Assembly (NCBI RefSeq): GCF_947172395.1
Contig: NC_069087.1
Coordinates: 10,187,107-10,251,106 of the forward strand
From: Bicyclus anynana
Taxonomy: Eukaryota > Arthropoda > Insecta > Lepidoptera > Nymphalidae
DNA: 64,000 nt
Direction: 5' to 3'
Shown here: piece by piece, positions 27,101-35,660 of the stretch
Numbering within the stretch: position 1 is the first letter of the stretch
Layout: the number at the start of each line of letters is the position of its first letter
Made by a program: the position numbers and the translations under genes
Notes under the pieces: model-generated
The model's database searches: none
Told to the model about the DNA's origin: nothing
What the model saw: only the letters and a program-made list of their open reading frames with translations

Positions 27101-29045
27101 TGAACGGGACCAACAGCATAACATGCTGTCCTAGGCACAGGGGTTGTAACACCACAAACTTGGTAATCCTGGCCTAAGAATTTGCACTGAAAATTTCTCA
27201 AAAAACAGAAATTCTAAATATTTAATTTCATACATTTCGACCAACCCTAGGCCCAGGACCTTATGATTCAAAGCCACATAAGCTACCACTAACACTGGAC
27301 ATAAGAGGTAGTTAACTACTACTATAGAGGATGTCCTGTAATTAATGGATAATGGTAGATACACCACCTAATTATGTGAAACTAATTTGTATAGTTTTGA
27401 AAATATCCCCAAATTGACCAAGTTATGGTTTTTTTTTTTTCAGATTTTTCAAACTTTTCCATGTTGAATCAGTTTTTAGGGTTTTGAACTTACATAGTAC
27501 AAAAACGGAACCCTTATTTATAATGCTGTAGCTGCTGTAATTAAGATTTTAAAAATAAGTTTTTTGTTAAACATTACAAATTAAATTACCAATGTATTAT
27601 GATACTATTTTTATGAATAATGCTTATTTGTTTTGTGCAAGAAGCTTTGAGTGAATTAATTATTTTGCTTTAATTAAGATGACCTGATTTATAAGAAGTG
27701 TTAAGTCATACCCACTCATACCAATGGTATTTTCAATGTTGGTAATTTTAAAACAAAAGATTTGACTATAATTTAATTTTAAAGATATTGCCATATTACT
27801 AGTGCAAGTGGAAGATCATACGAGGAGAGGAAGGCCAAAGAAGAGATGGTTGAATTGTGTGAAAGAGGACATGTGTGTAAAAGGAGTGGATGATGAGTTG
27901 ACGAGTAATTGAGACAAATGGAAAAGATTGACATATTTTTCCGACCCCACTTAAGTGGGATAAGGGTAAGGAGATGATGATGATGATGCCATATTACTAG
28001 AGTACTTATTTTATTATTACAAACTTATTTTAGAGCCTATATTGGTGTCTTACCATTAGGTATGATAACAGAGCAACTGGTAGGGAGTAGATTAGTTCCT
28101 ACTTCCTCTCTAATTTTAATACAAATAATAAATGAAAATATATTATTATCAATATTGTTTCTGAATTATTTACACCTAAACTGCCTTCAGGATAATTAAT
28201 TTAATTTAACATCAAAATTTATCATCAATTTTTAAATGTACTTAAATAAAAATCCATTTTCATAATTTTACTCAATATGCCAATAATCTTCCTCACAGAT
28301 TTGTTATCAGTATTGAGTATTTTCTGTGAAAACAGATGGCCTGATCCATAGTTTTAGATAACTTTGCAGAGCATAGTACAGTGGAACATTAGTTCCAGAA
28401 TATGAAAAACCAGGTAGATAGATGGTCAATAGAACACACCTGGACATCTAAATAAATAAATGTACATACAAGCTTATCTAGAAAAATATATTTGAAATAA
28501 TACTTTTACAGCTGTATCCAGACAATGGTAGATAACTAAATTACATATTACATTCTTTATTCTTTGTACTTTTTAAGTATATACAACATGTTATCCTACT
28601 ACACAGAATACATTTTAACAAATTGTTGTTTGTTTAATTTGGAGGAATCTCAAAACCATTTAGGACTTTTTAATACAGGTTTATGCAATACTAATAATAA
28701 TAATGTCTCATAGATCATGTTCTCATACATTCTAATACTTAGTCTCAATACATGGGTAACACAAAATTAGGTTAAATTTTGATCATAATGTTATCAGTTA
28801 AATAATTTATAAGGACTACCAATTATTGCCTTAGTTTATTGAAAATTATTAATTGTATGTCGGAAATGAATAATGTTGCATAGTCAACAGAAGGAACATT
28901 TTAATTCTCTGTGCCATATGTATGAATCCTTGCTGCTTAAAATCAGTGTGCTAAATTATTGACCTAACTTTTACATCCGTTAGTTACTCACCGTTTTCTT
29001 TGGTGTTTGCACGCTCGGAGTACGACGAATTGTTACAAGTGCCAT
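9178..29045 (-). CDS. ssh: Slingshot protein phosphatase (cofilin phosphatase)
   Basis: Dual-specificity phosphatase that reactivates ADF/cofilin by dephosphorylating its N-terminal serine, promoting actin turnover in the cytoplasm. Coding exons in transcript order are 29045-28992, 26400-26339, 17188-17017, 15407-15244, 14755-14690, 13435-13241, 11268-10999 and 10906-9178: 903 residues, all phases consistent. The first exon encodes the family's MALVT start. The SSH-N region runs to ~240 (motifs SIKLDGDGG, HIFKPVSVQAMW, SDRSCLNEWNAMD). A DEK-C-like segment covers ~245-297 and the phosphatase domain ~298-440, with the HCKMGISRSA loop (catalytic Cys near 387) preceded by a YDDD stretch. The rest is a long Ser/Pro/Arg/Ala-rich tail ending PVYNTM. 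The tail exon is extremely GC-rich at 9300-10440, unlike its surroundings. Introns 1 and 2 are 2.6 and 9.2 kb. Gene identity is near certain; splice sites are inferred. Confidence 0.96.
11308..11555 (+). mobile_element. tRNA-derived SINE (family A), nearly full length
   Basis: The head reads like a pol III promoter: GCGCAGTGGTATGCGCAGTG (A-box-like), then GGTTCGATTCC (B box, 11353-11363). The body has GGTTCAGGTCTGGCTGGTGG and ACCCTACCGACAAAGACGT, and the tail GATTGTAGTCAAGGGCTAAC then TATAAAAAAAA. It lies in Slingshot intron 7. The head, a fuller copy at 56066-56380 (reverse) and tails elsewhere mark it as a mobile repeat and not a functional tRNA gene. Confidence 0.85.
12318..12425. repeat. 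Dispersed repeat containing TTAGGGTTCCGTAGTCCACA
   Basis: The segment GGGTTCCGTAGTCCACAAGG, followed by AACCCTTATAG and a GTCCGTCCGTCC run, recurs at 22846-22990 and in reverse at 61370-61435. These look like termini of one interspersed element. The rest of 11556-13240 (Slingshot intron 6) is AT-rich without a recognisable gene. Confidence 0.6.
13455..13690 (-). mobile_element. Non-LTR retrotransposon fragment (RT C-terminus)
   Basis: On the minus strand the translation contains DRIRNEEIRRRTKVTDIAQR followed by VAKLKRQWAGHIVRRADGR, the conserved C-terminal piece of an endonuclease/reverse-transcriptase polyprotein abundant in Lepidoptera. It is truncated at both ends and sits just upstream of Slingshot exon 6. 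Related fragments: 16680-16985 (plus) and 22075-22270 (minus). Confidence 0.8.
13722..13868 (+). mobile_element. SINE-like repeat fragment (family B)
   Basis: Carries TCTCCTCACAGAATGAGA, CCACCACGCTG, AATTCTCAGGTATGCAGG and TTTCCTCACGATGTTTTTCC, as in the copies at 4.7, 36.4 and 49.7 kb. Truncated. Confidence 0.75.
14024..14116. mobile_element. Short inverted-repeat element
   Basis: TGAAGAGAAATAAAGACATTTC...CCAATGGC is mirrored by GCCATTGG...AATTTGTCTATTTCTCTTCA. The arms are about 35 bp with a few mismatches, around a ~25-bp centre. No coding sequence. It lies in Slingshot intron 5. Confidence 0.65.
15121..15232 (-). pseudogene. Decayed partial duplicate of Slingshot exon 4
   Basis: Bases 15121-15232 match the 5' two-thirds of functional exon 4 (15407-15244). 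Shared blocks include the complement of CTGGAGAGCGCT, the TGCAACGAG...ACGGTCGGGCTC stretch and the splice-proximal GCGG. The copy has a ~12-base gap and many substitutions. Its acceptor CAG has become CTG, so it should not be spliced, yet the aligned part remains open (ALESA-like start; LLGISCNECATVGL where the real exon has LLGIDCNERTTVGL). It lies in intron 4, downstream of the real exon. Confidence 0.85.
16075..16262. repeat. GATGCG/CGCATC-rich repeat with inverted ends
   Basis: Repeated CGCATCGTACG-type words plus an inverted pair GATCCGCATCGTACATAT / ATATGTACGATGCGGATC (16196-16242). It looks like the remains of a small DNA transposon in Slingshot intron 3. The remainder of this intron up to 16680 is AT-rich with nothing recognised. 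Confidence 0.5.
16680..16985 (+). mobile_element. Non-LTR retrotransposon 3' fragment
   Basis: Plus-strand counterpart of the 13.5-kb fragment. GAAATGAGGAGATCCGCAGA encodes the NEEIRR motif and CACATAGTTCGAAGAGCCGA encodes HIVRRA. It has in-frame stops, and ends in GTCCATCGGCTGTTAATTATGATGATGAT, the family's 3' terminus. It abuts Slingshot exon 3. Confidence 0.75.
18581..18644. repeat. Perfect snap-back hairpin, 29-bp arms
   Basis: Bases 18581-18609 are the exact reverse complement of 18616-18644, with a 6-base loop. The absence of mismatches suggests a recent origin. Confidence 0.9.
18839..18885. repeat. Snap-back hairpin in AT-rich DNA
   Basis: TATCTAATATACCTTA is mirrored by TAAGGTATATTAGATA around an AT-rich loop that is itself palindromic (AATTATATAATT). 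Confidence 0.8.
20180..20345 (+). promoter_or_regulatory. Candidate internal promoter: GC island with a TATA box
   Basis: A GC-rich, CpG-dense island in otherwise AT-rich intron sequence. It contains GCGTGTATAAAATCGCC (TATAAAA near 20241) followed by a run of CGCCGGCCCGCGCGCCCG. In the plus orientation this resembles a core promoter, although the host gene is on the minus strand. No downstream coding exon is recognised. It could be an enhancer-like element, a noncoding RNA promoter, or simply a GC-rich repeat. Confidence 0.35.
22075..22270 (-). mobile_element. Non-LTR retrotransposon fragment
   Basis: Minus-strand translation includes MRDRIRNELIRRRTKVTDIA, the same C-terminal motif as at 13.5 kb. 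A stretch downstream on the plus strand (22380-22475) has GCCCAGTAGTGGGCCATTAA and TGATAATGATGAAG, a typical 3' terminus of such elements. Confidence 0.75.
22846..22990. repeat. Dispersed repeat with inverted GGGTTCC/GGAACCC units
   Basis: Two tandem copies of CCACAAGGAACCCTTATAG lie at 22860-22880 and 22910-22931, followed by GTCTGTCTGTCTGACC. It is the same family as 12318-12425 and 61370-61435. Confidence 0.6.
23483..23699. mobile_element. Inverted-repeat element, ~215 bp
   Basis: TTCGATTTAGGGATCCGTTT then GTAAAATATTAAG at the left is mirrored by CTTAATATTTTAC then AAACGGATCCCTAAATCGAA at the right. An inner pair, GTCAACAACCAGTT / AACTGGTTGTTATGAC, is nested inside. It has the structure of a fold-back MITE and no coding sequence. 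Confidence 0.75.
24249..24324. repeat. Snap-back inverted repeat, ~30-bp arms
   Basis: ACTCAGAGGTACAATTATC...GCCCACTTTAATAT is mirrored by ATATTAAAGTGGGC...GATAATTGTGCCTCTGAGT with two or three mismatches and a loop of about 10 bases. Confidence 0.85.
24820..25120 (-). repeat. Single copy of unit A family, reverse orientation
   Basis: Ends in CGCGGACGAAGTCGCGGGCGTCCGCTAG, the reverse complement of the unit A start at 5602 and 6507. The TAGGGGTAGGGTAGAGGTAG tract next to it is the degraded complement of the CCCTA repeats. The part ACTGAACCGATTTTAAAAAT...CATTCGAAAGCTACATTAT matches the body of unit A. Confidence 0.75.
25370..25570. promoter_or_regulatory. GC-rich island, candidate alternative Slingshot promoter
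   Basis: CpG-dense stretch including GCACGCCGCGGTTCACC and GCCCGCGCCCGCCCGCCG in an AT-rich intron, about 1 kb from Slingshot exon 2. On the minus strand it could drive a shorter Slingshot transcript. It is open in one plus frame, but the encoded peptide is compositional and matches nothing I know. Confidence 0.3.
27800..27990 (+). mobile_element. Non-LTR retrotransposon 3' terminus with ATG microsatellite
   Basis: AGGCCAAAGAAGAGATGG encodes a GRPKKRW-like motif, followed by CVKEDMCVKGVDDE and a degenerate tail (WKRLTYFSDPT). This is the usual end of an RTE-like ORF2. The terminal GATGATGATGATG run is the target-primed 3' tail. It lies in Slingshot intron 1; the rest of that intron (26401-28991) is AT-rich without recognised genes. 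Confidence 0.75.
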
Positions 29046-30411
29046 ACCACATTAATCCTAACCAATCATTATCGAAGTAATACACAATCACAAACATAAA
29101 AGTAATTTAATATCGACTTGTCATAATACTAATCTTCAGATGAATCACTTTATATATTGTAATAACAAATGTAATGCATTATTCACTCTCTTTATACTCA
29201 TGGTTATACAAGAAAACTTTCGAATTTATTATTTGTTAATTTATATTTTTTTAATAAATCTACGAACACGGAACAACGAAAATACATTTACAATGCAATC
29301 ATTTCATAGACAAATAAAATAATTATAGATGATGATGGGAGATGGACCATAGACTTGATAAAAGGAAAAAGATTAAAGAGTAAAGACCAATAGACTAGCT
29401 AAAATAGAGCTACTCTCTATGGCTGTTATCTATCCAAAGATGAATAACCAAAGAGTATTACTTTTTTAGGTAATTCCTTAGATACATAGATAATAGAGGA
29501 TATGTGACAAGTAATTATTTTTGAGGCTTCCGGTAACCATTTTTGGTCTCTAAATTGAGCTAGGGCTGTTTTATCGATAATAATTAAGCACTCGATATAA
29601 AATTATACAAAATATTATGTTTACAAAAATGAAACATTTTAAATTGTCTTACATTATTATAATATAAAATTCAATACAATTGATTTTCTCATTAAAGTGT
29701 TTTGTATTTAACACAGATTAATCAATAATATACATATGGAGCGTACGGAACATGACGGTGTCGTACCCGCTACGAATATGAAATTCAAAAACGAATACGT
29801 TCTCTTGTCAGTACGATACGAACCGTCGCATCAGTAATTTTCAATATTATTCAAGAAAAATAGCGTTAATTTTTTCTAAATATTTTAAAAACTGTTCTCA
29901 AAAACTAAAGAAATAAGATGGAGTATTTTTTTATGGATTATTATATCAATTTACGTAATTGTTTTTATATGCAAATGTCAAGGAGACGCGTGACTTTTGT
30001 TTTTTTATGGGTTGCACGCACGCAGTTTGTAAAGACTCTCTCTGGTTACTCTGTGGTATTTAATAAACATTGTATAGTATAAATTATTTAAACTATACAA
30101 TGTTTTGTATTGGCACTCACGTACGTTGGCCTGTGTTTATGTCTTGATTGTTACTATCAGATGAATATTATGTTGTCCTAGACCACCAGCCTAATACTAA
30201 ACCAAGGCACAACAAGGAAACAAAAATCGTAATTCATCAACAAAACTTATTTATAAAAGTTGCAAAACTTACAATTTTTGATACAACGTTATACGTTATA
30301 CATAACAAAATTGACACTTTTTTATAAATGGTCTTTTAAAATTTGATTATCGTTTTACTAGACAAAAATTTTAGTTTTAAAACATGATTTGACAATACAA
30401 TACAATACTAA
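29046..30411. other. Interval between Slingshot start and the THAP pseudogene
   Basis: AT-rich and without exons that I can recognise. The minus-strand promoter and 5' UTR of Slingshot should lie immediately upstream (higher coordinates) of 29045. A simple hairpin-like pair TTGTATAGT / ACTATACAA is present near 30070-30100. Confidence 0.5.
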
Positions 30412-31353
30412 TTATATTCCATTTTGGGAAACAGCATTGTCATGACGGTCATGACTCTCTAATAACAGATTAAGGTTCACTTCTTGCAAGGGTTGTCTTA
30501 CTTGTTGCTCAGGTGATAAATTCTGCAATAGGTAATTTTTATTCTTTGGTTATATCTACTAAAATATTACTATAAAGGCAACATTAGTATTTATATGAAT
30601 AATGAGTAGGTACATAAAGGAACCAACCAGCAAAATCTTTTTTTCAAATTTGTGAATGATATCTTTCTCTTACACCATTGGACACAATAAAAAAAAATGT
30701 ATAAATAAATGTTAAAATTAAAATTTGCTATTATTCAGATATTTTAAAATGGGGGAATTCCTATATCATCACAAACAAGAATGAATACGATGAAAAAGGA
30801 TTCTCACCGGGATAGATGGGCAGGCTTTGTCTTTGAAGCGCGGAAAGCATAATGTTAAATTAATGTAATCCTTCTTAAAATGATCACTACATATGCAGCT
30901 GTATCGTGATGGAAATTAGGACTGTTAATGCCGTTTAGCCATTTTTTCTTTTTCTTAAATCATGATTTTTTTGGAAATCTGAAAAATATAAAATAACTAT
31001 TCATATAGAACATAAAATAATTTATTAATTTATACGTTTTAGTTTATTTCGATGATATAGCGAAACAAATCAATTGTTCACTATTCATCGATATTGTAAA
31101 CAATACTTTCCCAACACTACGTATACGGTCAAACCAAAACTCGTGAAATAATTCAATTCTTTAAAGGATTGCCCATAAAACCACGTATTGTAAAGCTTTG
31201 AATTAGGCAAAGGCCCTAATTAAAAGAAAATGCCTTTAAAATACTCAATATCAACAGAAAAATCAAAGATTTTCATACTTACTTGTAAAATGAAATTCCC
31301 GCTAGTTTTGTTTGGGTTTTGTTAGTGCAGGCAACAACTGCACACTCCACCAT
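30412..31353 (-). pseudogene. THAP-domain zinc-finger gene, disrupted
   Basis: Exon 1 (31353-31283) encodes MVECAVVACTNKTQTKLAG then ISFYK, the start of a C2CH THAP DNA-binding domain. Exon 2 (30978-30808) continues FPKK, hits an in-frame TGA, resumes KKWLNGINSPNFHHDTAA in the same frame, then needs a one-base shift to read ICSDHFKKDYIN and on to the donor. Exon 3 (30522-30412) adds 36 residues ending QNGI-stop, in phase with that shifted frame. Splice sites and phases are good at both junctions, so decay looks recent. The breaks fall in or beside poly-A runs, so sequencing error remains possible. It is a small protein (~115 residues) with little beyond the domain. THAP proteins are often derived from P-element transposases. 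Confidence 0.75.
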
Positions 31354-32724
31354 TGTATAATATTTAATTTATTTTGCGATTCACAAGCTATTGGTTATTA
31401 TTTCCGTAATATTTCGAATACCGTTACACCGGAACCACAACAATAGCCATTTTTGGTCACCAAAAACAGAAGATAATTTGGTCACAGCTGACATAATTGA
31501 TGTTGTCATGTAAAATATGTCTAATCTCTTTACGCAATGACTAAAAAAATATCTATCTCACTCCAGTAAGTAACTTTCTTTAAGTTAGAGAGGTTACGAA
31601 AAAATTTTGTTTCTTCTTTATAAAATTAATACCTTGACCCAATTTGACGTAAATTTGTCACAGGTCCATTATATATAGGTGTCAAAGGGTAATTCTCATT
31701 GGATCGTATTTTACATACGTATTGTACCAGTGTACGCCCTCAGGGCTCAGACCAATTACACATGGACCACTATCACACTAAAATTCAGCAACAAAATGGT
31801 CCCGTGTCAGTAATTTTTTAAAGGGGACGAGACGTGCGGAGACCCGTCGTTTATGCCGCCGAAACACAACACATTAGCAAGTTACGCCATTCATAGAGAT
31901 AACAGCGTGATTGGCGTTTGCAGTCATGTGATATATCACATCACCGCAAGCGCCAATCACAAACCGATGGCTTGTAGCGAATGACGTCACAGTTTATGAT
32001 TGGAGTTTGAGGTGACGTGATAGAAATATAATTTTGTTTTAAAACAATATTACAATTACGAGATTATTTTCACAAATAAAAATGTGTTTAGAGATTCTAG
32101 GCATCTAAACTGCCTGTAGGCAAAAAATCTTCTAAGTTTTATACAGCAGGCGAGTAGCCTATTGTTTATAGTAACGTTATCAGTATTTTGTCACGTTCAA
32201 CTATAGAATTATAGGTGCTTGTACCGACTCGTAACTCTATGCGTTCAACTATCGTCAGTAAACCCACTTTACAGACAACCGATTTTATTTAGTATTGTTT
32301 TTATCTTTTAGTAAACTACAAGTTGTGGACCGTTTTTATGCCATTTAGCTGGCTTTTGGTGGAGCTCCTTGGACAAAACGAAAACATTTACGAAACATCG
32401 ATTCTATAGCAACATTCATATACACGCGTTAGATCGCGGATTTCACAGAGATCTTTCACAGAGGTGCAACATTAGGGTCAGGGTGCTTTTGTAATTAGTC
32501 TGAGGTGTATTCCATTATTTACTCTATTTCTGTGCTTCAGTCATTGTCACTTGACGTTTGTGATTGTCAAATGTCAATGTCACCAATTGTCAGTTAAAAT
32601 CTCATTCAAATCAAACACGCAGATCAAACAAAACTCAAAACAAATTATACAAACAAAATAATTATTATGTAATTATTTATCAGTTGAAGAGAAAACTGTA
32701 AATTAAAAAGAATCCTTGAATGAA
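31354..32724. other. Divergent spacer between THAP pseudogene and LYRM9
   Basis: Contains a hairpin at 31907-31960 (GTGATTGGCGTTTGC / GCAAGCGCCAATCAC, with an inner TGTGATATATCACA palindrome). No coding sequence is recognised. The plus-strand promoter of LYRM9 should lie in its last 200 bases. Confidence 0.5.
32541..32593 (+). promoter_or_regulatory. Candidate promoter element cluster before LYRM9
   Basis: Dense run of TGAC/GTCA words, including TTGACGTTTGTGA (32551-32563) and GTGATTGTCAAATGTCA (32560-32576). The first 13 bases recur exactly at 48254-48266 before the Cpr start. The second 17 bases recur exactly at 62583-62599. The position, ~130-190 bases before the start codon, suits a promoter-proximal or TSS element. 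Confidence 0.45.
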
Positions 32725-33162
32725 ATGTTCTATCAGCTCATAAGAAAAATATCTGTTGATTCCAAGATTGTTATGACATCGTTACAGCTATACAAGCATT
32801 TATTACGTCAATGCGAGAAATTACCACCGGATGCTTGTAAACATTATAAATTTGCAGTTAAACAGGTATCAAACTTATTTACTAACCGACTTCATTTGTA
32901 AAAGTACAAGCCATGGCATTATTTGATATTGTTGAACTAGAATAAACATTTCTTAATCTTTTATTGCTTTTTTTATTGACAGAGTTACAAACAACATAAA
33001 TCTGAAAGTGACCCAGTTAGAGTGGAAGAAATCATACAAAAAAGCATTAGCGATGCTAATTGGATTTTGAAAAAGGTGAGATAGGTTAGGATTGATATTG
33101 ATTTCTGTTGATGTTCCTACTAATAAATATATAACTTTTTGTTTCAGTATTTGAATAAATAA
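32725..33162 (+). CDS. LYRM9: LYR motif-containing protein 9 homologue
   Basis: Exons 32725-32865, 32983-33075 and 33148-33162 (TAA) encode 82 residues with consistent phases (0 and 0). The pattern S-L-Q-L-Y-K-H-L-L-R, then HYKFAVKQSYKQHKSE, R-V-E-E-I-I-Q-K and DANWILKKYLNK matches human LYRM9 closely in layout (PLQLYRYLL, HYKHAVRQS, IIKRAIEDADWIMNKY). LYR proteins bind mitochondrial acyl-carrier protein and help assemble mitochondrial complexes; the exact role of LYRM9 is poorly known. The ATG at 32725 is the first in frame; an internal Met 16 residues later, just before the LQLY motif, is an alternative start. AATAAA occurs at 33154-33159, overlapping the stop codon, and at 33170-33175. PLK4 starts 80 bases after the stop. 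Confidence 0.9.
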
Positions 33163-33242
33163 TGGAAAAAATAAATAAGGTTTACTTACAGAGAGTATTC
33201 AAGAAGTATTTTATTTATTATAAGCAAATACTGTAACTGAAA

Positions 33243-35255
33243 ATGTTTGGTGAAAAAATAGAAGACTATGAAATACTAGAACATCTTGGTAAAGGAGGAT
33301 TTGCTCATGTATATCGAGCAAAATGTCGAAAGACATGTTTATTTGTTGCTATCAAAATGATAGACAAAGCTCTGATGGCAAATGCAGGAATGATAGGTAG
33401 AGTAAGACAAGAAGTTACAATACATTCACGCTTAAAGCATCCTGCTATACTAGAATTATATACATTCTTTGAAGATGCACATTATGTATACTTAGTGTTA
33501 GAATTAGCACATAATGGTGAATTAGCTAAGCACTTTAAATTAGGTACGTGTGGCCTTTCAGAGAAGGCTGCATCTGACATTTTTCGACAAGTCCTTAGTG
33601 GAGTTCTATATCTTCATACCCATAACATTATACACAGAGATCTTTCACTCAACAATTTGTTATTGACTAAAGATTTGAATGTCAAAATAGCTGACTTTGG
33701 TCTAGCTACACAGCTCAATGGGCCTGATGAGAAACATGTTACTATGTGTGGTACTCCTAACTATATATCACCTGAAGTAGCTTCGCGAGAGTTACATGGC
33801 TTGCCAGCAGACGTGTGGGGCTTGGGTTGTATGTTGTATACATTGTTAGTTGGTAGTCCACCCTTTCACACCAAACATGTGAAAACTACCTTAAACAAAG
33901 TGATTAATGCAGACTACAAAATACCAGCTGAATTATCCATACAGGCTCAGGATTTATTACAGAAACTTTTGTGTAAAGATCCTTCTAGAAGAATTACTCT
34001 CAAGGGCATCATGGAACATCCTTTTCTAAATAATTGTTTTACAAATCATCTGAAACAAGACCTATCTAGAGATTCTGGATTCCTAACTACAATGCATAGT
34101 ACACAGCACAGTCAAAAACCTAGAATAGATGAAAAGAGCGAGTCAAGTGCGAAATTATTTGATCATAATAATTTCAATAACGAAATGGCTGTGGCCCATA
34201 AATGTCTGGAACATAGTTCATACAATTTATTTAATTCAAAACAGCAAAAAGAGTATATTTCTTCTGAACCTGAACCTTTAAAACTTTTTGAAAATCAAAA
34301 CAAAATGCACATGGTTGTCCAAAAACCAGATAGTCCATGTAACAGTGTTAGTCTTTTAGAAAAAATGAAATTAATGAATATAAAAGCTATGAATATTCCT
34401 AGTTTATCTGAAGAAAACAAAGAAAACTTGAAACCAAACCAACCAACCATAACAAACTCAAATTCATTAAGTGTACCACCTCTCTGTGCTGACAGATTGC
34501 CTACAATATCTCATAGGACTAGAAATGCCATCTTGAAAATTGAACCATGTGGTGTCATTGTAGAGTTTATAAAGAGAAAGGGTAAAGACAGGGAAGAGAG
34601 AATAGCAGAAGTTTGTAAAATTTCTAGAGATGGTATGAAAATTATTATATATACAGTAGACAAAGAAAAGGATAAAGTTTTAAACTTGGAATACAATCCT
34701 AAACCTGATGAGGTTTTTTCATACCACAATTTACCACAAAAACACTGGAAAAAATATCTGTATGCAGCGCGGTTTGTAGATCTTGTTAAAGCTAAAACAC
34801 CAAAAATTACTATTTACACTTCACTTGCAAAGTGTCAGCTTATGGAAAATGGTACAGACATAGAAATGTTTTTTTATAATGGCGAAAAGATTACTTTTAC
34901 ATCAGTAGAAGGATTAAAAATTATTGATAAAGCTCTCAAAATTCATCAAAATCCTGGCTCATTGACTCCAGACCTAAAAAATTTAACTGATCATTTTGAA
35001 GAGTGTTCCAATCGTTTTAATAGAATACAAAATGCTCTTTCATGTATTTCTGATGAATGTTTTCCATTGATTATTGGTAAAAGACCAATTCAAACTGCAA
35101 GCAATGTAATAACACATAATATAACAGCCACACCATCTCTGCAGGGATATAGTGACAGGAATTTCAATACACCACTTTTCAATAATTTTGGATCATTTCA
35201 TCGTACAACTACTTGTTCTAGTCGCTCACCAAGTGAAAACAATGAACGCTTTTAG
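33243..35255 (+). CDS. PLK4: Polo-like kinase 4 / SAK, centriole duplication kinase
   Basis: Uninterrupted 670-residue reading frame. The Ser/Thr kinase domain (~9-268) has the glycine loop GKGGFAHVY, VAIK lysine (38), HRDL (131-134), DFG (151-153) and S-P-E (176-178). Right after it, near residue 277, is RDSGFLTT, matching the DSG phosphodegron through which SCF/Slimb destroys the autophosphorylated kinase. A variable linker follows, then the paired cryptic polo boxes from ~417 to ~610 (start ADRLPTISHRTRNAILKIEP). The remaining ~60 residues are Ser/Thr/Asn-rich with no clear third polo box; fly SAK is about 100 residues longer. PLK4 phosphorylates Ana2/STIL to start procentriole formation. 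The start ATG is the only one fitting the kinase N-terminus. A plausible acceptor (TTACTTACAG, ending 33191) lies in the 5' leader. AATAAA at 35351-35356 may end the transcript. Confidence 0.97.
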   Translation: MFGEKIEDYEILEHLGKGGFAHVYRAKCRKTCLFVAIKMIDKALMANAGMIGRVRQEVTIHSRLKHPAILELYTFFEDAHYVYLVLELAHNGELAKHFKLGTCGLSEKAASDIFRQVLSGVLYLHTHNIIHRDLSLNNLLLTKDLNVKIADFGLATQLNGPDEKHVTMCGTPNYISPEVASRELHGLPADVWGLGCMLYTLLVGSPPFHTKHVKTTLNKVINADYKIPAELSIQAQDLLQKLLCKDPSRRITLKGIMEHPFLNNCFTNHLKQDLSRDSGFLTTMHSTQHSQKPRIDEKSESSAKLFDHNNFNNEMAVAHKCLEHSSYNLFNSKQQKEYISSEPEPLKLFENQNKMHMVVQKPDSPCNSVSLLEKMKLMNIKAMNIPSLSEENKENLKPNQPTITNSNSLSVPPLCADRLPTISHRTRNAILKIEPCGVIVEFIKRKGKDREERIAEVCKISRDGMKIIIYTVDKEKDKVLNLEYNPKPDEVFSYHNLPQKHWKKYLYAARFVDLVKAKTPKITIYTSLAKCQLMENGTDIEMFFYNGEKITFTSVEGLKIIDKALKIHQNPGSLTPDLKNLTDHFEECSNRFNRIQNALSCISDECFPLIIGKRPIQTASNVITHNITATPSLQGYSDRNFNTPLFNNFGSFHRTTTCSSRSPSENNERF

Positions 35256-35408
35256 AGTAATTTAAATTTAACATTATAGATATTTTATAAGTAGAATCAT
35301 CTTTAGCACCCATTAATTCCACAATGTTTATCTACGAGCATCTGTCGCCAAATAAAAAATGTTCGTTACTGAAATATTATACTTATGTCTACGAATTTTA
35401 TGCTATAA

Positions 35409-35660
35409 TTAGCGGACGCCCGCGACTTCGTCCGCGTGTAACTCAATGTAAACTTCGAAGTACCCCTACCCCTACTCTACCTCTACCTCTACACTCCCCC
35501 TCCTCTACCCCTACCCTATCCCTACCCCCAACCCTTACCCTACCCCTACTCTACCCTTCAACTTTTAAATTTTTCTTCATAAGAACCTTTTCCTGACAAT
35601 AACAAACACGTCAAAAAAAATAGTCAAATCGGTCCAGCCGTTCATGCGTGATGGCGTGAC
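35409..35660 (+). repeat. Unit A family copy with CCCTA tract
   Basis: Begins AGCGGACGCCCGCGACTTCG, carries a CCCTACCCC/CCTCTACC-type tract at 35460-35553, and continues with AAATCGGTCCAGCCGTTCAT. It has the same architecture as the tandem copies at 5.6-7.4 kb, but is a single copy. The stretch 35661-36337 is AT-rich with nothing recognised. Confidence 0.8.
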
